A DNA stretch of 64,000 nt, from the NCBI GenBank assembly GCA_036583965.1, contig JAZBQD010000018.1, positions 15,602,867-15,666,866 on the forward strand, written 5' to 3'. The stretch comes from Prunella strophiata. Its lineage: Eukaryota > Chordata > Aves > Passeriformes > Prunellidae. The first letter of the stretch is position 1; the number at the start of each line of letters is the position of its first letter. A program made the position numbers and the translations under genes. Below the pieces are notes generated by a model that saw nothing but the letters and a program-made list of their open reading frames with translations, was not told the origin of the DNA and did no database searches. Shown one piece after another: positions 1 through 12,780 of the stretch.

Positions 1-3000
1 GCTGGCCACTCCTTCTGTTCATTAACCCCATGCACCTTGAGAGTGATGAAAATGACACATGGCTTCTTTCAAGGATGATCTGGCTTCCTGTATTGAGCTG
101 ACAATTTATCCTTCAAACTGCATCAAACTGGTAGATGAGTTTAAACACTAAAATGTTTTATGTTCATCCCAGCTGGGACAGTGGAAAAACCTTGGCTGAA
201 GCATAGGCTGAGCAAAGACAAACAAAGGAGCTAAGCTAGCAGAATGCAATTGTACTTTAATGAGATTTTAATGTCTTCTTGGGTCCAGAATCCATTGAGA
301 ACTTTTCTTCATAGCAAGTGACAATCTGTGTTGAAGGCTGAGCAACTGCTGCATCTCAAAACACCAATTTGAAAACCAGAAGAGACAAAGCTACTTGAAA
401 CTTGCTCTCTCTGTGTTTCGGGAGTTTTTCTGTGTTTTTGTTTATTTATTTAGAATTCTAAAATGCTTCTTTATTCTGCATATGCCTGGTAATTGGTCCT
501 GTTCTTCCTGACTGTGTAAAACTTGACCAAGAAATTACAGCCTTCCCTCTTAGTTCATCAGAAAATGAAGAAAGGAGTACATAGCCAAGGTTCAAGTCAC
601 TGCCCTCTTTTTTTACTACAAAAAAGAAAGTCTGGACAACCAAGTTCTTAATGATCATGCAAAAATTCATGTCATCAGAAGAATACTACACAGTTGCATT
701 ACCTCTAAAGCCTTGATGACAGGTAATAGTTTTGGTTGAGGGAGATCTACAAACTTCAATTCCAATTACAATTTCCCAGGACTGCCCTGTTTTATCTACT
801 GTAATTGTTTGGGGCTCAAGGTTGCTTAGTCATCTAAAGGACAAAGATGTGGCTGGAGAAACACCTTGTGCTTTAACTGACTGATGCCACCACCACTGAG
901 AAATCTCAGCTTTGAAATACAGAGCTATCAAAATCACCATTTTTAACCAGCAAACCACATCAGGTGCCCTATTAAATTTCTGTCTTCACAAAGAATTAAC
1001 ATATTTTCCTAGAAAGGGAATCAAGTAACTGTGAAGAAGTCAGTAATGAGGATATTGCTTGTTAAATACTTCAGTACAAATATAATTTTCTCTTGCTCAT
1101 ATCCAGCTAATCTTTTGCATTAATAATCTGCAACAGCAGTGTTCTAAACTATGGGTGTATTTTTTTTTAAGGGGGCACATTAGCTTTTCAACATAAAAGC
1201 TGAAGCCTAATGTAAGTGCTAAGTGGCAAAAGATTGCTAACACAAGTACATTCCCTGGTGGGCATTGTGCTCTAGCACAATTCCCCCTTTTGCAGAATGC
1301 CTGGAAGACAGCAGGGCTTTTTCAACAGAATGAGCTGTTTTCATGAAGCACTGAACCAGCTGCTGTCAGATATCTGAAATCAGGCTCAGGAAATGAATTC
1401 CTCGTGTGTAACACAATGAACACTCTGTACAGGTAGATCTCTCCTGTGCTGCAGGGCTACAGCACCATCAGTCTGTAAGAGTAAGTTCAGTGTTTTGCAC
1501 ATTGAAAGCATAAAAGCAGTGCCATATTTAAGCATTTTGTGTTTGCATAGCTGTAATTATTGCTTAAATACCTGAGCAAAGAACTGTGATGCTTGCTCAT
1601 CAGCAGTTAAAACTGTGTGAGAAAGAGATCATTAATGAGGAAAAGAGACATGAATTCAAATCATCCCTTGCACAATATAAGAGCTCCAATTTTTTCAGAG
1701 CCCTTTAATCTTTCCAGGCATGTCTCATTCTTCCCCCCTGTTTTTGCTGCCCTTCCTTTATTCCTAATTTGAACTTCTGCTATGCTTCAAACAGATTTCA
1801 CAATCCTCCACCTCATCTTCAGCCACAGATCCCAAGTGGCACCTATTTTATAGTCTGTTCATCCCTACCCTTCCCTGTCTCTAAGATGTTGGATGCCAAC
1901 ACAGTTCACTTTTGTATTTTGCCCTTTCCCAGTGTCATTCTCACTTGAAAAAAATCTCATCTCTCTTCTTGCTCAGGGCACACCACACAGAACAGTTTGT
2001 TAACAGGCTTTAATAGAAGTCCATCAATCTGTGTGGACCCCATCACAGCTCTGCACTTTACCAGCCCCTGAGCACACACTGCCTCTTGCAATGGAATCAA
2101 TGGAATTTCATGTGGGCTTTTTTTTTTTTTTTTAATAGAAAGAGGGGAAAAGCATAAATAAACAAAAGCCAAGAGACTGGCCATAAGAAATCCACTCCTC
2201 TATATCCTTCATTACTACTAGGACTTGAGATATATAAAATATTGATTCAGTTAGAGAGAAAAAAAAACATTGCATGGCACATTCGTCTATATAAATGTAC
2301 AGTGTTGTTACAGTGCCCTATTTCTAAAACTTCAACCATAAAGAGCTTTCCTCTGAAATTTTGAGTTAAAGAAAGTAAAAATAAAGCAGAGTTTTGCCTA
2401 ATGCCACAAACTATTAAAAACCTACTGTGGCTTTTTTAGTTAAAACTTTAACACACAAAAGATATCAAATTGTCAGTGCTTGTTTCCTGGGGACAGAGAC
2501 AGGAGAGATTTGCTTTCTGAACAATAGCTTTGTTCCTATCAGACAGCAGAACTTGTTTGGGACCTCCTAGAATAAACAGCAGAGAAAGAAGAGCATGAGT
2601 TTTTCAATGACTTGTGAAGGGAGGAGTTTGAGGGTCACATAATGTCAAACATCACTGGTAATGCAAGAACTTGTGGACAACCTCACTGTTACCTGTTGTA
2701 ACTAATTTATTCTCAGAGAAAAGCATAAATTCAAATTACTACACCAACTTATTTTCTCTGCCCCACATGACGCATCTTGAAGATAAATTACTGTCATTTG
2801 AGAGTAAGAAGCTTCTTTGAAGTATCTCAAGTTGGACACCAAAATGACCATTATGTTATTTGAAATCTGGCTGATCTCCAAGCTGATTTTAGAGGAAGTC
2901 TCTGCAAACATATCTATGCTTCTAAGGAAAGAGAGGAAAAAGCCCCATGCATTTGCTGGTGTAGTCATAGTCAAACACATAAAAATGCTTTAAAATAATT

Positions 3001-3400
3001 TGACTTTTAGGACTGTTTTGGGAACAAACAAGATCCTGGAGCTTTTGCTGCTGGGGAAATGAATGCTGTGCACTTGTGAATTCCTTCTTTGCTCTTCAGC
3101 CTCTCATCACGAATTGCACTGAAGTGCAAACACTCAACCTGAAATGGATTTTTCTGAAAGGTCAGGTCCACAGCACATATTTGTATGGCATTTGATTAGC
3201 AGGAAATTAAAACTTCTGATGATTTTAAGAAAGGAAGGATCAATACCTGAATGGAAGTCCTCAAGTGTAAATTCACCCAGGGACTGGCAGGACCTACCTA
3301 TATACACCTAGCATGTGAACTGCAGGCATGTGTCAGGATGTCAGAGCAAGGTTGTTCTCAGAGACTAACAAGAACAACATTCAAAGCACAAGCTCACTTC

Positions 3401-3460
3401 AGCTCTCAGCATTTACTCATTAAGCTCTCCAGCTCTCAGCATCCATTCATTAAGCTCTCC
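3401..3460. repeat. Two-copy 30-bp tandem duplication
   Basis: Two adjacent copies of a 30-bp unit beginning AGCTCTCAGCAT lie at 3401-3430 and 3431-3460. They differ at only a few positions in the middle of the unit. This is a simple local duplication with no sign of function. Confidence 0.9.
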
Positions 3461-5328
3461 ATTCCTCATGAATATGGAATATCCTGAGCCTTCAGCAGGT
3501 AAAAATCGAGATGCTCATTTATCAGTCTAAACATGCTCTTGTGTGCACAACACAAGGTGGGCAATTAACTCAGTACAAAACAGCTAAATTCATGTGGTAT
3601 TTCTTCAGAGTTCAGCCAAAGGAACCTCCATCAGGAGACAGCCGTCCAGTATCCCAGGACAGTGAACTGTGGCTAAGCCATAACTTGAGACACTCTTTAA
3701 ATTCTGTTTCATACAGTGGTCTACTCACAAGTAGAGTGATCTGCCCCAAACACAGAAAAAATTCTTCTAATTTTACAGACAATTACTTTGTAAAAAGACA
3801 GAAAAGATAATGTCTTTCCAAAAGCTTCCAAGAAAAACAGTTTCCTTTCTCCATCAGGAACTGACCATATTCCTCCCTGCTTCTGGACATGGTGCTTTCC
3901 AGTCTGCACTGAGTTCAACCCAAACAAAAAAATACTTCATCTCCCCAGAGAGCAGCCAGTTCTTTTGGCTCATTCAAATTTCATCACAGATAAAAATAAT
4001 AGCTCTTTGTGGCATAGATACAAAAGCAAAAGGATGCAAAAATATCCTAAATGAGCAAGTATATATTATGCATACATGTAATTTTATTGAAGCATCATTT
4101 ATTTAATAATGCAAATTCATGTTTTAGCAGTTCAGTAAATAAATCAAGAGTAAGTTATTCAATAAAGCATGTGGGCTAATTGATATATGCCAAAACCAAT
4201 TACCTAATAGAGTGTTAGGTCTCAGCATAAGACAATCTTGCTTATCTGAAGTAGCAGGAGATTTTAGTCACCAGTTCAGGACATTTGTTCCACAGCTCAT
4301 CTAAAATCGGCCATCTTCAGGAACACTGTGCTTCTTAGCACTATTTTGGGATATCAATTCAATATTGACTCAAACAAAAGTGTGCCCCTTAATGAATTAT
4401 CAGCTCAACTCTCCAGTCCTTTAGACATTTCAGTCTCTGAAATGTCAGATTCAAGCACATCTTTCATGTGGAAAGAGCCATCCAACACCAGTTATCTGAA
4501 AAGCACAAACACAGTTTAGTGTTCTGTACATTCTCCATACCTTGCAATAGAGCAGGATGAACAGAAAACTCATTTGAGCTTTGTTCTGCTGTATTTATGG
4601 CACAGACATGTCCATAATATGGTCTCTGCATTTCCCCTCTCAATAATGAGCACAAAATGATCCCAGAGTGAATTTACTACTAATCTGGGTAGGTCTATAC
4701 CTTTGCCTTGACAGCTGGAGCCCATACACCACAGAATGTTTTTTTTTCACTCAAAAATCACTTGGGTCTCATTTCTGGCAGAATGCACTAACAGAAAGTT
4801 AGGAGAAACCCAGTGTATTTCAAAGTACTCTTTTTAAAAGGACATTATACAGTGAGTATCTACAAACCATTTACTTGTTCAGAAATACCAGTAAATCTAT
4901 GAAGTATTCTGCAATTAAGCAGAAACATTTATTCAAGATGCTTGATTTTTCTGGTAGGAAAGGAACAAGGACTTCTTATAGTAAAGTCATGACTGCATGA
5001 TAAACCTGAAAGGTTACCAACAGCCATTTCTGATTTTGGTACACAATTATTGGCAAATTTCTGTGCATCAGTGAAGGGATTCCAAGTCTGATAATGGGAA
5101 AGGCAACAAAAAAATCCATCACCGACAATCTGGACGACAACAATGCACTAACCAACAAAGCCACAGACTCAGCAGATATTAGCTAATACTGAAGAGACAG
5201 CATCTATCCTCCAGGTAATCACTGCCCTCTCATGAAACACAGAGCCTCAACCCAGAGGAAGTTTTAAGCTTAGGATAAGGCACCTAACGATGACATACAA
5301 ATACCCACTTACTGAAAAACAGTAAGAG

Positions 5329-5400
5329 AGACAGGAATTTAACTGTGAAAAACAGGAGACAGGAATTTAACTGTGAAAAACAGGAGACAGGAATTTAACT
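5329..5400. repeat. 28-bp minisatellite, about 2.6 copies
   Basis: The unit begins AGACAGGAATTTAACTGTGA and repeats with period 28: full copies at 5329-5356 and 5357-5384, and a 16-base partial copy at 5385-5400. The copies are identical, which suggests a recent expansion. A degenerate half copy may precede it around 5313-5328. Copy number may vary between individuals. Confidence 0.92.
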
Positions 5401-8400
5401 ATCATCAGCTCTGCTTTGAAAAGTTTACTGTTGATAACCACCATGTGCACAGTAAACTGAGGCCACTCTACAGAAGCTGCTACAACTTTTTGATGTCCTC
5501 ACAGAATAGAAGAGTATGCTAATATTAGCTAGGAGCTAGACAAAGAGATTTCACTGAAGTTTAACAAGATTCTCTAGCTATGTTAGAATCTACAAAACTG
5601 TTGAATGCAAAGTTATGGCAGATTCTTTAAAATTCTGCCTTATGCTTAGACTAAGTTTAAACATTCAAAAGAAAGGTAATTCCATTCACTGACAGGTGAA
5701 TTCATTCACTGAGGATGTTATTTCCATATGGAGGGTATGGAATGCTTTTTGCTAAGTGTGCTGAGCACATACATAGCAAGCAACTGTCTCTAAACCATAC
5801 AGAATATATGGTAGAAGATATTTTAAAAGAACAGGAACAAAAATAAGTATGTTAAGATATAAGTCAATAAGAGAGAAATATTTGCCAGTGAGATTACCAA
5901 ATGCATCACCAAGATTCATCACCTATTCAAAATATAAAGAGAACTGTAGGATCTCGTATCACATTGTATATGAAAGTTGCCAAATCCTGAGTGATTTTTT
6001 TGAAAGGTGACTCTGGTATCTTAGAAAGACTCTCAGTATCAGTGGCACAGCTAGAATTGGTGATTATCACACAGTCTGGGTGAGAGCCAGCTCTTGTAAG
6101 GTTTCCCACATTAAGTCCTCTGACAGAGACACAGACTCTGATGCTTATCCAAGCTGAACTGCTGAGTCCCTCTGGAGTGTACCCAGGCACTCAGCATGGA
6201 GAGAGAGGAAGGCTGCCCTCCAAAAACAGGGTGGTTTTAGGTGGCACAGCCCCACTAGAGGCACAGCTGCACTCCCAAGAGCTGAGCAGAAATCCCAGGT
6301 AAGCCTGACACAGCACTTTACTTCTTCAAGTATTTTATGGTATAGCCAGCAGCTGCCAGGCAGAGAGAAGTTCCCCATCATACTGCAAGTGGAGTGCACT
6401 TCTCCACGTGCCACAGAACCTCCTCAAATTTTGTAGTCAATCTATCAGACACAAAGCAATTAGCCCCCATCCAAAACCACTTTCCCCTTGAAGTTTCCTC
6501 TCCAAAAATTAGACATTTACTTTGCTGCTGTTTTATGCATTCACATAGAGCTGAATTCCAATTCTAATTCTACCTTGCCCAAAGGCAGCAACAGGCATAG
6601 AGCAGCCTTAGGAACAGTCTATAGGAATGGCAGTGGATTGAGGGATTCCTCATTTCTACACAGACATGGAGTGTAACCAACATCATCAAAGCCTTCTCTG
6701 AAGAGCTGCTCAGCCAGTTCTGGGGGATGAAGAAGTGCTCTCCTAGGTAGCAGCATCTATTTAGGTTTTCAAAATGAAAAATGAAGGAGAGCAAAGGAAA
6801 ATACTTGAAAGAGGATGCTTAGATGAGACCCAACCATGTGTTGGTGCCTGCACTGCAAATTATCACTTCCTTTCAAAGAATTCCTCTTCAAAACATCTCT
6901 GTGATCCTTTGCAAACATACTTCCCCCTGTCACTTTCCAAACTGTCAAGAAAGTAAACTTGGATACAAAGTCACTTTGAATGTTCAAGGATTTAAGCAAA
7001 TTCCCTGAAACTCTGTTCTCTGTGTTGCCTCCTGTGATTATTCCACTGTAAAAGCACTTATTGATCACAAGCTGAACAGGAATACACTTTCCATCACACA
7101 CATGCTACATTTTGAAGTTGAAAGCACAAAATTCACAGGAGAACCTCTTATTCCATAATAAAATCTTACAAAAAACAAAACTCAAGTTGATTATGCCTAA
7201 TCAAACAGGAAAAGAGACTAAAACTTACTACAACTTAATTTCTGCAGATTGACAGATGGTCACATCTAGTTAATCTCATCATGTTCCTTACATATTAAAT
7301 ACAACATCAGCCGATGCCCAGCATTGCAAATTATTCTGTGACTACACATCAGTGAAAGGGAGGAAATCTATGTTTGGCAGCCCAGTAGCTGGGGATTTTC
7401 TTGAGCAGAAAAGGGTTGTTCGAAATGAATGGCATGAAAACTGAGCTGAAATGACCAAAGGACACCCTGCTAAAAAAATACAAAAAGCCACATTTCTCCA
7501 CCTGGAGCTGCTACAGTACCCACAGATGGAGAACGAAGTGACATGACTAAGGGAAGAAGTAAATCCAGCCAGGTTAAAAATCCCCACCCGGGAAGCAGGG
7601 TCCATAATTAAAGAACCAGGCTGTCATGAGAGTTGTGCTGGCTGTGGCCAGGCTGCTAACCACACCTGAGTGATCCAAGCAAAACCTCACCATGTGGCAC
7701 TTCAGGGACAACACTTCAGGAAAGGTCATTCCTGTATTCAGGCTACTCAGGCTCTGAGAAATGCTGCACTCACCTGTTGTAGGATGGAGCTCTTGCCTGA
7801 GTCTGCTGTGGCAGGGGAGTGCATTTTCTGCTGTGATTTCTCTCTTTACAGCCTCTTGAGTAGGCTCACTTCTCATGCAGAATCACTCCCAGTGAATTAG
7901 GTTTTAGCCCTTGGATAGAGACTGAGAGGGGAAAGGGCCCTTTCGACATTCAGATTCATCTGTTCTCTAACTGATATGCACAGAGTAAATAAACTTCATT
8001 TACATAAAAGAACATGATGATTCCTCTTCTAATGAAGGATTAACTATCAATGCCATGAAAGGCATCTGGCAGCAGTAATCCATGAGTCTTCCTTCTTAGG
8101 GGCCTGGACTACTTACAGAAATAACTTCTGTTCCAGCTGGGAGGACACTGACAGATCAACAAATGGATTAACACAGTCCCAAAGGCTCACAGATTCAGTC
8201 CTGTGCCCCAGTGACCAGGCTGTCCTTTTCCCCAGGCACTCAGCTGCTGTAGTAGTTATGCTGTGTAAGCCTGAAATGCCATGTGAATATTCCAATAATC
8301 AGGCACAGGATAGAAGAGCAAAACCTGTTTTCCACAGTCACAGAGCTCTTTGCTACTTACTCAGGAATCTCGGGGAAGTTGTGTCATTTTCCTGACCTTC

Positions 8401-10399
8401 AGATACTCTAAATGGGGACAAATGCTTCTGCCTTACTCTGCTTATTATTCTAGCATAAAACACTATTTAAATGCTGATAAAATAATTATAAAGGAGACAA
8501 CATCCCATGGAAGAGAAAATGAAAGTGGCAGCATGATCTGAGGGGACAGTGTAAGTTAATTCAAAACGATAGTGGAAATATAATGATACAATTAGAGTGG
8601 TAAACAAATCTAGAGGTAATGAATCAATTTATTAAACTAAATGTCACTATGCATTCCTACCATGTAGGCACAATTCTCAGAAGAATGCCTCAAATAAATC
8701 TAAAGAACTCAAACATACCAAGATTGCAATTCAAAAAACTAATGGCAAAGTCTACCATTTAGGACTGCTAATAAGATTTCTGCAGTTTAATAGCTTTTCT
8801 CCCTAAAATAGATTTTGCTTAGCCATGTAACTAAGCTCACAGATCTCTGCTCTTGACCTTCTCGGGCAACTGCCATGACTGTACTAAAATATACACCACA
8901 CTCCTAGGTCTGGGAGACAGATTTGTTGCCACAGAGGCTGGGTCACTGAAAGGTTAATTCTTTCAATAACTGCTTCTCAGCAGGATTCTGGTATCACATC
9001 CAACAGCTCTGCTCCAGTATGCAGTGATGAAATGGAGGTGTTTATCTGCACAAGAATGGGTGGGTAGGAATGGATCAGTTTTGTGGGGTGAAATCCCAAC
9101 ACACCCATCCAGAGATCAAAACAGAGGCTTCCAAAGCAAAGATTGCCATAAACAAGGAAAAGTCTCCTACCAAATGATGCTCCTGAACCCCAGGTTCTCA
9201 TGAAAAAATTAAACTCTTAGCTAAAATGGGGAATGATATTTCCATGCTTAGAAGAGAGACCTTCTTACCATACAAGATATAGCCACCTTTTTTTTGTTTT
9301 TCTTTTTATTGTGATTAATTCTCCTGACCTCACAGATCTGAAGAAGTAACTCATAAAATGCAAGGTTATCACCTGTGGAGAGAGGTCACAAAAGACTGTG
9401 TTTGTGCTAAGATAGGATCTCAGGAGTGACCTCTGGGAATGGGATAATGGGGATGCAAGTTTCAGTTCCAAGGAGGCTTTACTGGACAAGGACACACATC
9501 TGGAAATGCCAAGGAGGGGTGGGTGGGTGACAGCAGGACTTGGACACTTTGTTTAGGCTCCAGACATCTAAAGCACCTGGGATTCTCCAACCATTCCAGA
9601 ATGACTCTGGATCAACCCTCCAGATACACAGATGTGAACAGCCAGCCAACAATACTTTGGCTTTGCTCCATTTACCTCAGTTATCCTATAAACCCAACCA
9701 TTTGCAATATCCCTTTCCTTTAACTTTGCTAGTGCATTACTCTTCCCAGGCTGAAAGTATAATGAAATCTAACAACCAACTGCAGCACATGTGGAATAGC
9801 TTCATTCATCCTCCCATGACATGACAAAACCCCACATCTCACAGAAGAACCAAGGGATGCACACAGCCCATTCATACTGCATCAGGAGAGAGAGGAGAGA
9901 GGTACCATCCTGAAACTGGAGAGGAGAACCTCCTTCCAGCAATCCCCTCCCAACAGCAGCACAGAAAACTTCCCTTACAGCTCCATAAAACACACCAGCT
10001 CAGGAAGAGATCTGCTCATCAAGTAAGTGGGCCAGTTACAATTATACAGATACATATAACATTTATATAAAAATAATGTGCCACCTCACTGTAAAAGGTA
10101 CAACACTATCACCTACCCACCAGCACACTGCCACTGCACATCCCAATGTGCTACGGTCACACCAGCATCCTGAAGCTCCACTTACTCAGCAAATTCAGTA
10201 CGCATACAGGCCTGCATGAAATATTCCACCCTGCTGTCTGCTGGTGAGGGGCAGCTGCAACACAGGCATGTCTGACCAACACGTCCATTTATTTGCTTTT
10301 GCTAAGCTTTAAAATAAGGCTTCAAGCCTATGGAAGCAGCTGCACGCTGCCTCAGTCAAACCTCTGAACAAGAGTTTGTTTACAAAGCAAACTGAATTT

Positions 10400-11620
10400 C
10401 TCTGGGACACTACCAAACAAAACTGAACCTCCCAGACAGCATGTCTGCTCTCAGAGATGGCAACAGAACCACTTGAGTTCCCATTAGTATTTAAGCATAC
10501 AACTGGGAAAAACCCACCCACAGCTGGGCACCAAACCTGCTTGTGTCAGAGGCTGGTGACTGTCAGGTTTCCCTCAGGGACTGCTGCAGGCAGAGCCAGC
10601 CCCACACCTTCAGGAGATGGCAACTGTCAGCTGATTTTTGTGCATCAAAAGGGACTGAAAAAGAAATCACAGCACGACATTGCTGCAGAGCACTTCAGAG
10701 CCATCCTGGAGCAGGCTGTGCTCACCCAGCTCAGTTAATGTGTGCTGATAGGCACAAGAGAGCCCTTTTACTGCTACTGCTGCACACTGCTGCAGAGGAC
10801 ACGGACACATGTCACCTGTGCCAGCTCAGCCATGGAACAGACTGCCTGCTGTCACCTGCCAGGGTCCCCAGCTGAACTTGGCTCTGTCCAGCAGATGGGC
10901 TGCTCCCACCACTTCCCATCACCATCACAGCATGGCTTACCACGACTCCAGAACACCACAGGAAGCTCTGCATACCTTGCCAACAGCTCACCTTGGCCCT
11001 TGCTCATGTCCAGTCTGGATGGGTAGTTCTCACAGAGACCCTGGCTGTCTAACAGGTGGGAACAGGGAAACACTGCTCAAAATGCACCACGACTGTGTGC
11101 TGCCTGCAGCTTCGGTCACAAGCAACCTTCCAGGAGCTCCACAGCTTTTTGCTCTGATATCCACAGAATTCACCTGTAGTGCCTTGCAAAAACATGCTGC
11201 TTTGCAGCTGGCCTCTCCATTTCTCCCCTCCCTCCAAGGGACAAAGGAGGCTTATCATCAAAAGAAGACAGACACGGATATCAGCAGCCTACCAAATCTG
11301 CCTGAAGCCAGGCAAACAACAGCTCTGACCTTGGAGGCAGCCAAAACAAAATCACATCTTATCTCATTCCCAGCATGAGTATCTGATTAGTTGGAAGGAC
11401 ACTTAATACGGCGAGACAGAAGTAACTTCACTGAACACAGGAAAATCTTGCCTGCACACAGAAAACAATCCAATAGTAAATTCACAAGAGTAAATTTGCA
11501 TGAGTTACTTCATCAAAGGTGGTGGCTGCATCCTCAAATCAGCTGCCTGCATGCCATCCTATCACAAGGGTCACTTGCCTTTCCTGCCCTAGAATTCAGT
11601 GTCTGATTCCAGTGCTGGGC
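10400..11620. other. G+C-richer patch with overlapping open frames
   Basis: This segment is richer in G+C than its surroundings and has several overlapping open frames. The longest is 189 codons on plus (10809-11378), followed by a 71-codon frame (11391-11606). The predicted peptides are rich in Ser, His, Thr and Pro, are unlike any family I know, and have competing frames on the other strand. Long frames are expected where stop codons are rarer, so I treat this as probably non-coding. An unannotated lncRNA or a lineage-specific exon cannot be excluded. Confidence 0.4.
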
Positions 11621-12754
11621 CACCAATATGCCATTCCATTAGAGAAGAGTTATGCTTCCAGACTACACTTGGGATAGACTGCTAATCCTACCCCAATATA
11701 CAGGGCTAGAAAGAAACTGCAGGTTGGTGTCATTTGCATCATGAACTACAGTGGTCAAATATTCTCTGCAGTGAGAGGGTGAGGTGAAGCACTTCAGCTG
11801 GGGGAAATGTGGAACTTCATTATGGGGTTATGGCATACATCTGGGAACTGAAATGTAGCTGTCATCTAAAAACATCTTTGCTGGGTATTTTGTTGGTGTG
11901 CATGCATTTGGGGTTTTTTTAAAGGAATGAAATGCTGCTATCCAAAGAAGTTATTCCTGGTGCATACAGTATCCAGTGTAAGCAAAAACCCTTACTGTAC
12001 AAAGGAGAAAGTTGAAGGAGACGGTGGGATTTGCATGAGCCAACCACTTAAAAAATCAAATCCTCTCTGAGGACAAACCACACTGAAATTGTTCCCAGGC
12101 TGCATTCAGGGAAGGGAGGAAGAATGCTCAAGTTCTGAAGGAAAACCTTGCATTTTCTCACCTGGTCGTGTAGAGACACTTTATTTAAAAAACAAGGAAA
12201 CATATTTTCTATACCCAAACCCACTTCCTCTGTCTGTTTCTCCCTGAAATGTTAATTTAAACATAAAGGGTTTCCTGATCCTGACCACGGACTCCATAAA
12301 ACAAAAAAAAATGTTCACAGAGTTGTTTTTGGAAGAGATACTGGAGAAATAGACAAGTGTCACAGCCAGGTTTCAGGAACCAGTAATTTACTTGGTCATT
12401 TGTGGATGCCAGGACCCAGAAGCTTCATTACATTAGAAATTTACAAAAGACTCATCAAAACACAGAAAATTAGCTTCATAAAATTTCAGATGACAGTGTG
12501 ATGAATAAGTGTATTGCCATCCTGTCCACCTGGTGATGACATCTGGGTACATTTACCCAAGACATACATTGTCCATTCCATACCCTGCACATACACACTG
12601 CTGTAGGCAGTACAGTTTTCCCCATGGCACTACCAGAAGTTCAGTGCACTGGAAAAAAAAGGCTTCTATACAGATATGCAATACAGCCTTTACTGCACAC
12701 AATTTCAATACTTTTTCTATCATGTGATCTGAAAATGATCCAAGATATTTAATT

Positions 12755-12780
12755 AATATTTCATTGCAAATATTTCATTG
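12755..12780. repeat. 14-bp tandem duplication
   Basis: The 12-mer AATATTTCATTG occurs at 12755-12766 and again at 12769-12780, a period of 14. It is a minor A+T-rich slippage duplication. Confidence 0.85.

Larger units (their letters stand above)
1..10400. other. A+T-rich non-coding DNA, intronic or intergenic
   Basis: I see no recognisable gene in this stretch. Open frames on both strands are short, overlap each other and carry no family motif. The DNA is A+T-rich with few CpGs, and contains a 16-base T-run at 2118-2133 and two small tandem duplications listed separately. If the CpG island near 34.8 kb drives a leftward gene, this block could be intron of that gene; that is inference. Splice-like pairs exist here (for example a minus donor below 7776), but the reading frames upstream of it carry stops. 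Confidence 0.6.

Noticed and set aside
7776..7932. Minus exon candidate between TTCCCCTCTCAG and CAACAG|GTGAGT
   Set aside because: All three frames contain a stop between the acceptor and donor. It could only be a 5' untranslated or non-coding exon, for which there is no other evidence.
10809..11378. 189-codon plus frame as a gene
   Set aside because: It lies in a G+C-richer patch with competing frames, has no domain and no splice framework. It is kept only as a described region.
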